A stretch of DNA of 64,000 nucleotides. It comes from Ficedula albicollis. Lineage: Eukaryota > Chordata > Aves > Passeriformes > Muscicapidae. The notes under the pieces were generated by a model. The model did not search any database, was not told where the DNA came from, and saw nothing but the letters and a program-made list of their open reading frames with translations. The first letter of the stretch is position 1. Each line of letters opens with the position of its first letter. Of this stretch, positions 14,701 to 29,517 are shown piece after piece. The position numbers were made by a program, and so were the translations under genes. The stretch lies in NCBI RefSeq assembly GCF_000247815.1, contig NC_021671.1:20326038-20390037 (forward strand), given 5' to 3'.

Positions 14701-17700
14701 CACACTGTCTCCCTTAAAAGGAGCAAGTTTCAGGTAGAAAATAAAGCACTACATTTACTAGAAACAAACTTAGACAGTGAACCTCACATTATGAAAAAGT
14801 AAGACAGCTTGAACAGGAATCTTCAATATAAATTCCCAAGGGAGCATTTAGAAACCTCAGGGGAACCCCTGAAGTTCACCCCATCTTATGCACCATCACG
14901 AAAAAGATCCAAAAGCTGCAACACCTGCTTCTGTGTGCAAAAACACAATTTGTGTGCACAGCAGAGCAAAGCAAAACCATCCCAAAGTACACAGCCATTC
15001 TGAACACAAAGCATGGCAGCAGCTGACCTCACCAACAGATTCTCTGCTCTCACCCTGAGCTCCCTCACCATCTCCTCAGTCTCATTCTCTTCAGACTGCT
15101 TTTGCTACAAGTGGACAAAGGAATGCTACATAATCCATGTACATTTTGTTCACACTTTGTTAACGCAGCCTTATACATCTGCTCAGACCTTTAGAAGGGA
15201 ATATTCTAAACAAAACAATGCGGAATATAATCAGCCCTATTGCCTGCCTTGTGCTTTTCTTTCAAGACCAGCACATTGCCAAGAGTTTGCATCTCAGCAG
15301 CTGGGCCAGACACAGAGCAAGTTCAATGGAGGTAAAGGTTCAACAAGGTAAAGGAAAAATAAAAAACCTCCTCTGTGGCGCTCCGGATTGTTCACAAGGC
15401 TGTTGTTCTCTCCAAAGAGCCTTGGCTGGCAGCACTCCAGCCCCTGCTCGCCGTGTGACAAATGCCCCAGCGCAGGGCACGGGGCAGAGCCAGCCCTGCC
15501 AGCTCCAGGGCCACCTGCCAGCTCTGGCTCAGCCATTCCAATCCTGACTCTCATGAGAGGCCCTCTCCCTTTTTCAGTGTCTGAGATTATCTCAACCTGA
15601 AGAGCACAACTGTTTCAGTCCGGAAGGTACTCATGCAAAGTTAAAACCACATTTAAAGTGCTCGGAAAGAAAACAACAAACATCGCCAACAGCAATCAAA
15701 AAGCCTTCCAATGTCCACGAGCACTTTATGGTTCAGAAGGATTTCTTTGATTCAGCACCTCTAGAGCGATTTGCAGTAGTACTCCAGGACTTACTCCTGG
15801 GGCCAGCAATAAAAATCTCCTATAGATTTTTACATCTGTAGAGGAAGGCTATGTCCATTCATGTTAAAAATCTATTGCTTCTTCTGACCTCATGCCTTAG
15901 GTACAGAAGCTATCGTGAAAGAGTAGACTGCAGGTTACTTCTATCAGTACACAAACAACTTTCCAGTTTCAGTTTCAAGATTTAACTTCTCCCCCCACCT
16001 AAATGCTCAGTCCTCCTCTAGCACATTAATGAGGAAGTTGAAAAGGAGCACACAACTAGCAACTCAGCTGCTTGGAAGGTTTCTTGCCCTCTCTGCACTA
16101 TAACGCAATTAAAAAAAAACAAACCAAAGAAATAATAAAACCCCTCCCTTTTGCTTCTTGGAAAACAGGCAAAAAAAAAAATCGCTGGTTTTGCAGGTTG
16201 GTTTTGGTTTTTTAATTAATTCCAATAGCAGCACAAAAGAATAGCACCTGTTTCACTAACACCAAATTCTGAAAGCAGAAAGGACACATTCAGCTTCTTC
16301 ATGTAGACATCCACCCTGAGCTCAAATCATCAGCAATGGCTCAGAGGGCCACCAGCACCCAAAACACAAGTGCCTGAAAGTTCTACAACCTGTGGATAAA
16401 AGCCTTTGGTCCCTGTGGACATCCTTACAGGATGAGGGTAGGGGGAATGTTTTTACAGAACTAATGAGGAAATGGGGGGGGGTTAATAATTTTTCACTAA
16501 TTTTTAGTTCAGGAAACGTATAGAGAAATGCACAATCTAAGAATAAATTGAGGTTTTGAATGCAGCTAGAAAATTCCCATTGAACAGTAAGAAATGGTTG
16601 TGAAATGTTCAGGTGTTCAATCACAAATAGTAAGTTGATCAGCTTTTATCTAAACTCTAAATCAAAACAAACACTATATCCACTGTCCATCCTCTGACTG
16701 TTCAAAAAAAAAACCCAAAAACCAGACCTGTTCTCAGCCATGTGAGCACCTCCTGCTATGGATAAAAGGAGGTTATTTGGCTGCACAGAGAGCAGTGCTT
16801 CCTCCCATGCCCATACCCAGCGGAAAGCCCGGCGCCGCAGACCGCGCAACGCCCGTGGCTGCTGGGAGCCTTCAGCGAGCAAACATCATGTCAGAAGCTC
16901 TTACTTCAACAGCAACACAGCTCCCCAGCTCACTGCTACCCTCTGATAACGTTTCATAACAGGTTATCCCTTTCATAAGAACCTCTGCACTACTGTAACT
17001 GCACAAGTTTAAAATTTCCTCTTCTTTCTGCTCAGCAGGTGTGCAGCATGCACACATAGCACAGGCAGCTGCTGATGGAGTAGTGTGTTCACTCCATAAA
17101 TAATTATGTATAAACAAAAATAGGAATGGAATGTCTATATAAGTAAAATACACAGGTCTTAAAATGTTTGCTTGCATATTAAGCAGAGATAACATGCCAA
17201 GTAATTTTAGTACCCTCCAGCACGTTCTCACAGGGCAATGAGTTACCAGCTACCGTGGGAACACAGTTATTTTTAATGATAGAAAGGTCATTTAAGTATT
17301 TGACAAATATCTTGAAAGAAATATGTACTTTCAGTAACTCTAAAAACTTTAATGGGAATCCAGATAACATTGTCTGAATATTTTCATCCTAATATTCACC
17401 CCTTCTCACAAAATGTGATTCAAAACCAAACCAAACAAAGAAAATCAATCCACCCTATTCTCCTAAAAACTCACTCAATAGCTGTTTATTATATTTCTGC
17501 TTTAGAAAATATGAGGGGAAAAAATATGAATTTGGAGTTCCTTAATGAGTGTCTTGGCCACTGCACCATACTGTGCACAGAGCAAGGCTGTTGTTTCCAC
17601 AGCATGAAATGTATGCAATAGTCACACTCAGGAGAAAAAAATTCTAGCTTTAAACTGTGGAAAATCAGATTTTTCAGTTCATCTAGTAAAAGAATTCTTT

Positions 17701-17727
17701 CACTCAACTTCGTAAAGTTCTTACCAC
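11729..17727. other. Unique intronic DNA with one CR1 relic
   Basis: Apart from the CR1 piece at 12.07-12.18 kb nothing is recognised. 14.1-14.2 kb is A/C-rich low complexity. 15.3-15.6 and 16.7-16.9 kb are modestly GC-richer but show no exon-like frame. Confidence 0.55.
12066..12181 (+). mobile_element. Short CR1 fragment
   Basis: AGAGGATGGAGTC, CCAAGCAATAGGACAAGAGG and GAATATGAGGAAGAACTTCC match successive blocks of the CR1 ORF2 3' coding region on the plus strand. Both ends are truncated, with no tail. Confidence 0.8.
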
Positions 17728-17748
17728 AGAAAAAAAAAAAAGCAAACT

Positions 17749-18063
<315 letters not shown>

Positions 18064-18083
18064 GAAAAAAAAAAAAGCAAACT

Positions 18084-19492
18084 AAAATAGTTGTGCATGC
18101 TAATCTAGTTCAATGTTTTATTTCTTTTAGTTTTCAATAGTGAATAATACATTTTATTTATTAAAAAACAAGATCAAAAACACATTCAGTAATTTTTTAT
18201 GAACTGTTTCCCATAATATTACAATATTCTGCTTGTATCACCACAGAGGTATTTCTGCAACTTATGAGAGGCCAGCTACAGATGTAGAGGTGATCCATGA
18301 AGATTTTGAAATGAAATAAAACATATCATACTACAAGAGAAGACAAAGAGGGAGAAAAGACTAAATTGAATATTCACTGCAGTGAATCATAGGCAACTGA
18401 CTCTTCCCTATGAATAAGCAAATAATCTGAAAGTTCTTTAAATGTTTGGTTTTGTAAAAAAACTGGAGGAGTTAAGGCTCTAATAATCTTTGCAGAATGA
18501 TAAATCACATAAAATCCAAATTTGCAATGGAAGCTTCTATTTAAAAGAGCTATCTGTAGATCCCATTACTTTTGGTAAGCCTGCAGTGATCCCTCTACAG
18601 TACTTATAGTCAATGCTATAATGAACTAGATTATGTCCAAGTACTGAACTATACAAAAAATCCCATCACAATATCTTTCTCCAAAAACCCTCTCTCCTGA
18701 CATTGCTTTGTACAAATTTACAGAGCTTCGTGCATTAGCAGCAAGCTTGCCAAACAGCTTTGTCCCCTCCAAAGAACAAGATCCCACCTTATGACAACTA
18801 ATCTCTATACTCAAAAAAATCCATGTAAGCAGTTATATCCTTTCTTACTAAATTACCTTGATAGCCAGGAATAGTAAAATTTATAAATTAAAGCAGGACA
18901 TCTTAAAATTGTGTCCAAGGAGTTGCTAAAAGGCATAACTCTTTTACATCATAAAAAGTAGAACATCTGATGTAACATCATTTCAATAAACGTTGCATAA
19001 TATGAATAGAAAAATATGCTAGCAAGTTATAATAACACAGTGTGACTATGCACTTGCAAACACAATATGACAAGCTGCATGCAGCAAGATTTGCTTTTGA
19101 CTATTATTTATTTCTGAATTCCCCCAGCCAGTTTTACAGCAGTCCTTTTCCAGGATGTGCTATTGGTATGAGACTCCAGTGGCTTAGCAAAAGAATAACC
19201 ATTTGCAGAATCAAACTATTAAATACTTGCTCAGCATAGGAAAATCTAATGAACACAAACAGGAAAGAACAAGCAGTGGAAGGAACTAACCACATATTGT
19301 AAGGTACCAAGAGTGGAATAGCTTAGCCAGGAATCAAACCTGCTCTCAAACTGAAAGCATTAACTCTCTGTGCTTGCCAGATGCAACTCACCTTCAGAGG
19401 GGAACAGCCAGAAAGAAATGCCATTTTGATCAAGCAACTGCTCTTTAAAAATAAACACAACACAATGGGACATGCATGGACAAACAGAAAAT
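18084..19492. other. Unique intronic DNA, nothing recognised
   Basis: AT-rich, with frames below about 90 codons and no recognisable peptide. Confidence 0.55.
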
Positions 19493-19660
19493 CACATACA
19501 ATTTCAACTGCAACTAGGAACAAGCAGGCTTTCATGCTGCTCCTTTCCACATTCATTCCCTTCCTCCTAACAAACAGCACATACAATTTCAACTGCAGCT
19601 AGGAACAAGCAGGCTTTCATCCTGCTCCTTCCACATTCATTCCCTTCCTCCTAACAAACA
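19493..19660. repeat. About 84-bp tandem duplication
   Basis: The unit CACATACAATTTCAACTG to CCTAACAAACA occurs at 19493-19577 and 19578-19660 with about three differences, including a T-run length change. Confidence 0.93.
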
Positions 19661-19733
19661 CCTAAACAAAGAATAGGAAGAGTTAATGGAGAAAGAAGTA
19701 TATTTTTAAAGAATCTATCACAGAAAACAAGGT

Positions 19734-19913
19734 ATCAAGTATAGCCTCACAGCATGTAAAGATGCACCAAAGGAAAAGCATTTGCAAATCACAAGAACTA
19801 CATTTTTCAATGTAGCAGGTTAAATCAAGTATAGGCTCACAGCATGTAAAGATGCACCAAAGGAAAAGCATTTGCAAATCACAAGAACTACATTTTTCAA
19901 TGTAGCAGGTTAA
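19734..19913. repeat. 90-bp tandem duplication
   Basis: The unit ATCAAGTATAGCCTCAC to GTAGCAGGTTAA occurs at 19734-19823 and 19824-19913 with one substitution (TAGCC/TAGGC). Confidence 0.95.
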
Positions 19914-22900
19914 TAACTCAAGTTTTCAGCACAAGTTATACTTACCTCCTGTTGGCAAAAAGTCACTTCTTAAAAGGAACTATTTGATTATACATCCCTT
20001 TGACCGTTTTCGCTTAACTTTCCAGGCAAGTTAAGAGGGTTCAAGCAGAAATCATGCATGAAAGACTGAGCTTGTGCATAAAAGCTGCTTCACTGCAGAC
20101 TGGATTAATTTAGCACATACTTAATTTTTCAACTTGATATATATGGGAAAACACACTGGGATTCTGCACTGGGCACCTTATTTTCCCGAACTGAAGCAAA
20201 CACATAGCCATTGGAAGTAATGAGGCTCTTTTTACTCCCTGGAAGAGCTTAAGCAAAGACTTCTCAGCTCTGGGCCATAGAGGGGGAGAACAGCTCTTTG
20301 CTCCACCTAATGGTGAAAGGGAATAAGCATTTCCATAACGTTTCACTTCATACCAGGTAAAGTCAATCCAGGGCAACTCATGCACGTTTTTTTAAGTCCT
20401 AATGGAGCTCATTTGGTCTGTGTGGTGATAAGGCATGATGTGTGTACACAGAGCTGCAGAGGAGGCAGGATGCTCCTGGACAAGGCAGGTTACCACTGCT
20501 GATGTCAGATCCCAAAGCAGGGGCTATGGCTTTTTTCCATGCCTGTCTCTGCTTTCTTCCCTAAGTCTCTGACCCTGTGCTGGAGCTGGCTGCATGTATC
20601 AGACCTCCTGCCATTGGATGGTGATGTGAGGGCAGGCAATCTGGGGCAGGACCAACAGGACCAGCTTCACAGAAAGCACTGGGCAAACAGCTGAGCACCA
20701 CCTGCTGCCAAGCAGGGTATGACCTGGCAACAGAGCACTCTCCCCAAGCCAGCCTGTCCTAGCGACCCCAGCACCTGTTTGAACCTGCCACCAAAGGCAT
20801 GGATGGAGGGAGACCAGCCTGTACATGGCTGGCCTCCACCCAAAATTCAGCATCTGGCTAAGGAGACATCATTATCTGACCAAAGGTCTGTGCTGCTTTT
20901 CCACTGAAGGACTATCAATGATCTCTTACTCTCCAGGGCTTCCAAGAGCCCTTAAGTGGAAAAAGAAAGAACCAGGACCTAGGATCACAATGTTTCCAGG
21001 GAACTTCTGGGATGGTGTAGGAGTCCCTAAATACTGTCCCAGTCTGTTTCTTACAGTTCCAGCAAGAGGCTGGAACCCTGTGGTTCTCTCCTAATGGTTG
21101 TAGCAAAAGGCTCAGCCAGTACCATCTTCTGGAATCACAAAGCACACACAGGTTTAGACAAACCAAATGATGTGTGGCTTGCCCTCAGACACCAGGTGCT
21201 GTGCCCCAGGGCAACACAACAAGGTGGTTCTGCTCTTCCCAGGCACTCAGAGCAGAGGGCAACTGTCCCTCCACACTCACACCCAGAGAACAAGCAAGTA
21301 AATGTTCACACACCAAACACCACCCACCGCTTACTGTATGATGACCATGCTGACATTTACCTGCATAATTAATCAACCCCTGAACAGACAGTAAAAATAT
21401 CCCATTGGTCCTTTTAGAAAATTAATTAATTTGGAAGTAATAAATCTTTGTAAGTAGGTGTTTTGAGTTTTTTTTACATCAATATTCAAAAGAAAAAGAA
21501 TTTTTTAAAAAGTTATTCTGAGTACTCACAGCACTTTACACAAGCTCAATTTTCAGAAAATAAGGAGGAATATTTCATTAGATGTGAATTGGTAGGAAAA
21601 AAATGTCAAATAAAAGCAGAACTATCTTCTAACCTAAAACAAGACAAGGTGCTGAGTTTCACCCAACATAACCTCCAAGTCCAATAATGCAGCACAGCTT
21701 AATTCAAATATCTCCTAAAGATAATTGAATCTGTATGTCAAGACAGTTGGAGTTCTCTCCAGGTAGAGAAGTTTTATTTTATTCTAATTCTGTATGCCAT
21801 CTAGAAATGTTATGATCTGGTCATCTTATGGAAATTAATACATAAATTAAATCCAGTTTTGTAAAACACTTAATAGTTGCATTATTAAAAGTACTTGAAA
21901 TATTATCTCAGCTTATCAATTTTTTATACTTTGATTTCCATGAAAATGTGCATATATTGATATGTAAAATAATGTTCACTGCCATCTTGCAAAAATCAGT
22001 GTTGACTAACTTTATACTAACTTTCTTTCTCCCCAGAACTACAGAAGCATTTTTTTTTTTATAAATTCTCTAAGTTCACTCTTCATTTAGAAACATGGCA
22101 GCAAACAAACATACACACAAGGCCCTGTACATGAGAATGGCTTAAATTATGTCCCCATCACTACAGGAAAAAATACCACTCAGAAGTATCAGATATATAT
22201 AGTCAGTACCTTGGCATCAGTTTGAATAGCTAAATACAAATAAAATAAGTACAAATATTCATCATGAAATGGGTGTCAAGACAGAAAGCTCTTTAGGCAC
22301 AAGAATAAAGATCCTTCACTGCCACACCACAGTATAAATACCAGGAAAAAGTCCACATTCAGAAACCAAACACTTCAGGATTCATCTACAAAGAGCTAGA
22401 CTAAAATCCTTCTGATAATAATTCATCACTAGGTCTTACAGCTCCTGTAATGTACTGGTCAAAAGAAGAGCAATGCTATCTGTCTAGAGGTGCAGCATGA
22501 GAAAATTAAATTGGTTATTTATTATCAAAGTTTCTGATGTTCTTCACATAAAAAAGAATTAATATAGTCTGAAGTGAGACCAGGCAACTCCTTAGAGAAA
22601 TTTGTCACACGGAAAATTTCATAATTTAACAAGTATCCACTTGGCAGTGAAACATTGCTGAGGTCAAAGAATTCACAACTTTACACAGGTACATTTACAA
22701 GAAACATATAACACATCTTGACCACATATAGGAAGGGCATTCCTAGACTTGACAAAGAGAAGACCTATTTCACGAAAGCCAAGCTTTGAAAGACCTCAAA
22801 TATATTACTTACCATATAATTCAATTGTAGCAGGTAGAGCTAAAATGTGCACAAAATTTAGGGTATTAGAATGGAAAGTAGTAAACAGTTAAAACATCCT

Positions 22901-23420
22901 ACTTGGAGTAAAATGTTCCAAATTAATAACAAAGGCAAGAGAAGTGGGAAGTTTTTTATTTTACTAAAGATAAAATAAAAATTGCATTTAAAAAATCCTG
23001 GCAGCTTTGCAACAGCAGTTTGAGCTGAAGGTTCAATCCCATCAGCAAAGAGGCAAAGGTATCTTTCTCTGTTTTACACAATCCTTATGTTGAGATGAGG
23101 TGTGCCTATTAAATCTGGACATTCTCTAGCTCATCATTAATGTCCTCATTCAAGTTCTCCTCCACTACTGCCTTAAGCATTAAAGGCTTCCTCTAGCATA
23201 CAAGCTCTCCAGAGTTATTTTCCTTTGGAACACTCCCAGCATTAGATATAGCAATTAACATTAGTGTAGTTACTTCTCATTTCTATAGCCCCTCCTGTCT
23301 TGCCTTCCCCCAGGTGAACTAGTGCTATTACCTTCCAGCAATTTTGTTCTTTGCTTCAAACATTTCCTTAGGAGCCCCAATATACAACAAAAATTATATT
23401 CCTTTCTTTTCATTTATCCT

Positions 23421-23545
23421 AGAATCACAGATGGGTTTGGGTCAGGCAGGACATTAAAGATGATCTAGTTCCAATCCCCCTGCTACGGGCAGGGGTGCCA
23501 TTTAATTAGACCAGGCTGCTCAAAGCCACATTCAGCCTGGCCATT
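23421..23545 (-). mobile_element. CR1 3' end fragment
   Basis: AGAATCACAGATGGGTTTGG, GATGATCTAGTTCCAATCCC and CCAGGCTGCTCAAAGCCACA are the reverse complement of the CR1 3' end. Only about 125 bp remain. Confidence 0.85.
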
Positions 23546-26500
23546 GTGGCCAGCTAGGATAACAGGTTTATCTTTCTCCAAACATTCCCTATATTCTCAT
23601 CCACATTTACAAAACATGTTACCTTTTAGTCTCACATTTATTTACCCATTCTTAAGAGATTTGCATGAAATAAAAATTCAGTTACACAGTATGTTTATGA
23701 GTTTTAATTTTCTCATTAAAATAATTTTGGCTGATTGCTTCTCGATTTTCGTTTTGATCTCTTTTTCTCCTGCTTGCTCCTTTAAAACATATGACTAAAA
23801 GAGAATAAGGAATATAAGCCTATGAGCCTTCACTCTTAGCTGTGATGTATGCACATGCACTTTTTCAAATAAGTCTAATGTTTTTAAATTAATAGAAGCA
23901 AAATTTGATGGTTTGTATGTCAGCAAAGAACAGGTAAAAGAAGTAGCAATGAAGGAAATATACCATGCAAATCACTGCATTACACAGCATCAAAACAAAT
24001 GTCTTCTTAATATATGAGATATAAATCCTATTTAAATTCTGAAGTAAAGTATAATTGCTCATCCAATTTATCAGCTAAAATCAGTATGTCATCCAAGTGT
24101 GTTTTATTAGATGACTTATTGTCTGGAAAGGGTAGTTCCTTATTCAGCTCTTGTGTAAGCAGCCAACTTAAGATAATGTTTTGCAAAAACAAGCTAACAT
24201 TTTACTCCATTGTTTCACTTATAATACTGATGGGTTTAAAATAGATTTCTGTCTAGCTCTCCCGTTTTCCATTTCCCAAAGCATATTTCTTTCAATTGTG
24301 TTCATCATTCTCTATTTTGTTTACAAGGAGGAAGGGGAAATGAGAAAGCAAAGAACTTGCATAGAGAGAAAAATGCGTAACTATGAAGCTCTACACTTGG
24401 CTTCGGGGAGATTTAAATGATGGCTCAGTAATTTCAAACCATATTCCAAAGAGCATATTGTGATAGACTGTTCCCCATCCTCACCATGTGCCATTCAGAG
24501 GAAGAACTGTGAACCACAGCTTGAGATGAACCTGCTACCAACTTCCTATAGTTTGGGAAGGCTACAGATGGGCCAGCTGGTGACATTTACCTTCTCCAAG
24601 AGGCACGTCTGCCCAGACTGAAGTCACCATCCTCTAAGGGCACATAAACTCCTGTTACACCAGGAGCCAGCTTATGACAGCACTTGGGCTGTTAGCCTCT
24701 GGTTTAATGAGCTCATCTTTGGCATTTGCCGTGGTTAGCCCCAGCCAGCAGCCCAACCCCACAGCAGGCACTCGCTCACTGCCCCGCCAGCGGGATGGGG
24801 GAGAGCTGGAAGGGCAAAAGAGAACTCTGGGTGGAGATAAAGGAAGGGTAATAGGGAAAGCAAAACCATGCACACAAGACAGCAAAACCAAGAATAATTC
24901 ACTGCTTCCCATGATCAGGCATCTCCAGGAGAGCAGGGCCCCATCACGTTTAACGGTGACGTGGGAAGACAAACTCTATCACTCCAAACAACATTCTGCC
25001 TCCTCCCTACCCCCACTACAGATACTGAGCATGAACTCAAACCAGATGGAAGACCCCTCTGTAATTTGTAAAAAGTCAGAAAAGGCCTTGGCTCTGTATA
25101 AGCACTGCTCAGCAATACCAAGAACACCTCCATATTATCAACCCTGTGTTCAGCACAAATCCAAAACACAGCTGCCTACCAGCACCATAAAGAAAATTAA
25201 CTCTGCCCCAACCAAAACCACACTGCACTGTAGCAGGTTAGATAAGCAAAGACACACTCCTATGCCTTCTGGCTAATGGGTGGTAACTGCTGAAAAAAAG
25301 CATTAAGCCAAGGGAGCTTAAATAAGCTACTGTCATCGATTTTTAACCAGTCTTATAAATATCAAAAACCAAGACAAAGAATTCAAGCAGTGCATTTAAA
25401 GATGCTTTCCTTTAATTAACAAAAGTAAATCAAATTCCTCCTCAGCATAGAATTGGTATCCTGCACCTCTGTCAGACCTCCACAAAGCTGGCTTGTGCTT
25501 TCCTTTCCAAACAGGAGACAACACCTTAGCACCCAGACTGCTGAAACCATACAGCTCTTCTGGCAAACCATTTTTAGAAGACTTATAAAGACCTACTTCA
25601 AATAAGGTTTTGTTTCCTCTAGAAATCTCCTTCCATAAACACATAAGTCATCCAAAAAATCAACTTGGGTCTCCTTCTGTATCACCTCTCAAACACAGCC
25701 AGCACTTGTACAACCCTGCAAGCTTTCCTGGCACCGTGGCAGTGTAACCAATTTAGTCATTAGAAGACCAGAAGAATTTGAAAATTGGCAAAAAAAAAAT
25801 TAAAAATACACACATGCGTCCTGATGCCAAGAAAAGACACACAGGATTTCAGATATACAGAGTCCATCAGAGCCCAGAGAGAGGTCACCACACTTGTGAC
25901 CAGACTGCCTACCTTGGCACACCACTTAAAACTCCCCTAGAGTAACACATTCCCTGATTTATCTTGTGCTGCTACATAACAATTTTAAACCTCTGTATTT
26001 CCTAATTCTTCCTTACCGGATGCGATTTCTAAAATTATTCCAATTATATCTCCTTCAAACATAATTGGAACATGTACAATTAGCAGGAAACAAGTTTGTC
26101 AGATTGTAAAGAACTGCCAGAGATGACCTATCAGCCTAAAATTAGCAATTTCTCCACATGGCTTTTACTAACAAACTCTGAATCACTACACATCTCAGTC
26201 TATACTTACTCTCCTCCCAGAAACACTCCTCCCAAACTCCCACAGGCTCTAAGATTAAAGTGTTCCCTTATCATTCAACCAGTGAAATAATTTAGACAGC
26301 CTTCACTACATTTACTTGGCACCTTTCTTCCCCCTCTGGGCCTACAAACATAATAAATATTATGCTCTGGTATTTTGTGCCTACTATGCAGAAAGCCTGA
26401 GCTTTGGAACTATGTTTGGCATCATAATTACCTGAGAAATAAGATTTAAACACAATTTTAATGTCAGAGCTTACAAGAAACTGGCTAACAGAACTTTCTG

Positions 26501-27067
26501 TGAAAGTTTATGAATGGTGTCTCATTTGCATGAATCAAACTTTTTACTCTCAACTGGAAGAGGGTATTTTTTTTTAATCCTCCAGATATTACAGATAATG
26601 ATGTCACAAAAAATTTTAAATAATTACGAAATGAACTAAAAAAAAACACACCACAACCAAAAAGCCCAAAAAGAAACCCATACCACAACAAAACAATCCA
26701 GGGCAACTTGTCATAGGCTGGGAAGGGAAACACAGAGTAAAAGTCACTCTGAGACAATAGGAAAGGTCTCTCATTCCCTGGCCTTTTCCAGTATACATTA
26801 AGAATAACCCAGGCATTTGGTGAGCTGCAGCAGACTCTTGAGGATAACAGTCTTTCACATAAATCAACTGCTAAACTGGGTAACACATTTCCATACGCTT
26901 AATAGTAGGGCCAATGAATAGTGATAAATAACACAAAAAATTTCAAGCCAAACTTTTCTGGTGGCTTTCATTTTACACTGATTTTATTCATTTTACACTT
27001 GTGCTTCCAAATTCTTAATACTCATGTGCTTCTCTACTACTAGCACACTACTTATGTCCATATGTTA

Positions 27068-27479
27068 NNNNNNNNNNNNNNNNNNNNNNNNNNNNNNNNN
27101 NNNNNNNNNNNNNNNNNNNNNNNNNNNNNNNNNNNNNNNNNNNNNNNNNNNNNNNNNNNNNNNNNNNNNNNNNNNNNNNNNNNNNNNNNNNNNNNNNNNN
27201 NNNNNNNNNNNNNNNNNNNNNNNNNNNNNNNNNNNNNNNNNNNNNNNNNNNNNNNNNNNNNNNNNNNNNNNNNNNNNNNNNNNNNNNNNNNNNNNNNNNN
27301 NNNNNNNNNNNNNNNNNNNNNNNNNNNNNNNNNNNNNNNNNNNNNNNNNNNNNNNNNNNNNNNNNNNNNNNNNNNNNNNNNNNNNNNNNNNNNNNNNNNN
27401 NNNNNNNNNNNNNNNNNNNNNNNNNNNNNNNNNNNNNNNNNNNNNNNNNNNNNNNNNNNNNNNNNNNNNNNNNNNNNNN
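27068..27479. other. Assembly gap (412 N)
   Basis: Unknown bases. Frames crossing it are meaningless. I saw no duplication across its edges. Confidence 0.99.
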
Positions 27480-28437
27480 GGAAGAGACCAAACTACAGTG
27501 TGCAAGCTGAGCTGTTGGTGCAAATGGAACCCAAGGACAAGCACAGCCAAAATTGCAACACCAATGGAAAAAATGAGGTTTGGGGTTTTTTTCCTATTCT
27601 GTTTTCTGCAGGCAAAGGCATTTAAGGGAGAGCGGCACAACTTCAATATCTACTTCTGCACAAGGAACTCACCGCAGCAGTCACCAATCCAAAAAGAAAA
27701 GCACAGCAGTGACTCCCTCTATCCTTCCTTCACCTCATGAGGGGCAGGCAGCATCCCTGGTGTCAGCCATCCTTCCAACAGCTCCACTGGGAACAACAAA
27801 CTGCCCTTTGAAAGAACTGACCCCCAGTGGCAGTACAGCCATGACCTGCCAAGTCCCCCTTTTTAGGGACTGTAGCACCCAAATACACCGACAGCAAGTT
27901 CCAGACCCTGCTGAGAATGCCCTTCCATTGGCCACTGCTAACACAACCCAGTTTGCTCCTGCTCACAACTACATGCATTTGTTCTCTCAGCACAGGACTG
28001 GCAAGGTAGCTTTCAGCACAGAAAGGAAAGCCAAGCATTTTTCCAAAGTTTCCCACATTCAAATACTTAACAAGGCAAAATATTTATTTAATATTAGAAA
28101 CAATTAGTTAGCCAGCATGACAGGCAGAGGTTTATTATTTTTCAAGATAGTTGAACAAACTGTTCAACACATTAAGTTGAAATATAACTGGATATATATG
28201 CTATTAAGTCTCCAGATATACAGGCTTCACATACATAAGCCCAGGTACATGCAGTATGGGCCTCACAGAAATCAAAGGGAGTTTTGCTCTGAGCATCACT
28301 GAAACTGAAGATTTCTTTATTAAACTTAATTTTGAGACACTACTTCCAGATATTAAGTTACTAGATTCTTAAATATTTACATTAATATATCCAAATATAT
28401 TTCTGCCAGCATTAAAATTAATGTATGTACAGAGAAG

Positions 28438-28894
28438 CTCATAGAACCATGGAATTATTTGGATTGGAAGGAGGGACCTTAAAGATCACCTTTGGTCAGG
28501 GACACCTTTCACTAGAGGAGAGAACTCAGCCCCATCCAGCCTGGTCTTTAACACTTCCAGGGCTGAGGAGTCCATAATCTCTCTGAGAAACCTTATCACC
28601 CTCACAGTACAGAATTCCTTCCTAACATTTAATCTAAACCTGCCCTCCTTCAGCTTAAGGCCATTCCCCCATGTCCTATCACTTCAGGCCCTCATGAAAA
28701 GTCCCTCTCCAGCCCCCCTTGATACTGGAAGGTGCTGTGAAATCTTGATGGACCCTTGATACTGGAAGGTGCTGTGAAATCTTGACGGACCCTTTTCCCC
28801 TCCAGGCTGAACAGCCCCAGCTCTCTCATCCTGTCTTCATAGGAGAGGTGCTCCAGCCCTCTGATCATCTTTGTGGCTCGGCTGCAATCCACAG
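28438..28894 (-). mobile_element. CR1 3' fragment with internal 37-bp duplication
   Basis: It starts with the inverted tail CATAGAACCATGGAAT and runs back through the inverted ORF2 end. Translation of the minus strand gives [20 protein letters not shown], a hallmark CR1 C-terminal motif. A 37-bp tandem duplication (28719-28792) breaks it. The element is truncated at its 5' side near 28894. Confidence 0.92.
28719..28792. repeat. 37-bp tandem duplication inside CR1
   Basis: The unit TTGATACTGGAAGGTGCTG to GGACCC is at 28719-28755 and 28756-28792, with one change (GATGG/GACGG). Confidence 0.93.
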
Positions 28895-29302
28895 CTAAAA
28901 AACAGTGAATGTAATACTAAATGTGAAAGGAGTGCTAACAGAATGGATCTGGCATTTCCAAAGACAAATGATTTATCCATTCCTTATTTTGAATTAAAAA
29001 TCAAGTAATATACAAACACAGTAAAATTAAATTTTAAAAAGACATCATTTAACATAAATTTGTAACTAATGTAGGGCCCACCAAGAATAGTTTTTGGCCC
29101 TTTGCTATTTAACAGTTCACTAATGATCCAGAACACAAAGGGTTGCTGTTAATACAAGCCATCACTGGCAGAGGGACCAGGCAAATAATCTAAAATAGCT
29201 GGGCATAAAATATTCTTACCTCTTCTGTAGAACTCTATATATGTTTTAAAGAGTAACATCTACAAAACATTCCTAGTGAGCTAGTAGGTGAATCTGATCT
29301 CC

Positions 29303-29517
29303 TAGGATGATGACACAGAAATGAAGAAGTAAAGAGCAATTTTTGGATAAATCAACAGGAAAACAACTAAGAGTATTGATTTTAGCATGTTGCATTGCTC
29401 TGGCACATGGTAGGATGATGACACAGAAATGAAGAAGTAAAGAGCAATTTTTGGATAAATCAACAGGAAAACAACTAAGAGTATTGATTTCGGCATGTTG
29501 CATTGCTCTGGCACATG
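29303..29517. repeat. 108-bp tandem duplication
   Basis: The unit TAGGATGATGACACAG to GCTCTGGCACATG is at 29303-29410 and 29411-29517, differing at TTTTAGC versus TTTCGGC. The sequence is otherwise unique and AT-rich. Confidence 0.95.

Larger units (their letters stand above)
19914..28437. other. Unique intronic DNA with one CR1 relic and the N gap
   Basis: 20.4-21.3 kb and 24.5-25.3 kb are GC-richer than their surroundings; the latter holds a 200-codon plus-strand frame with low-complexity, non-domain-like composition. No splice-site-bounded conserved peptide was recognised. Confidence 0.5.

Noticed and set aside
24674..25276. 200-codon plus-strand frame
   Set aside because: No domain and no conserved-looking motif; overlaps minus-strand frames of similar quality.
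27024..27740. Frames of up to 238 codons crossing the N gap
   Set aside because: Most of the frame is unknown bases; the flanking residues are unremarkable.
29060..29180. Possible degenerate CR1 reverse transcriptase piece (GGCCCTTTGCTATTTAACAG resembles the block after the RT motif)
   Set aside because: Similarity is limited to a few words; not enough to call without a repeat-library search.
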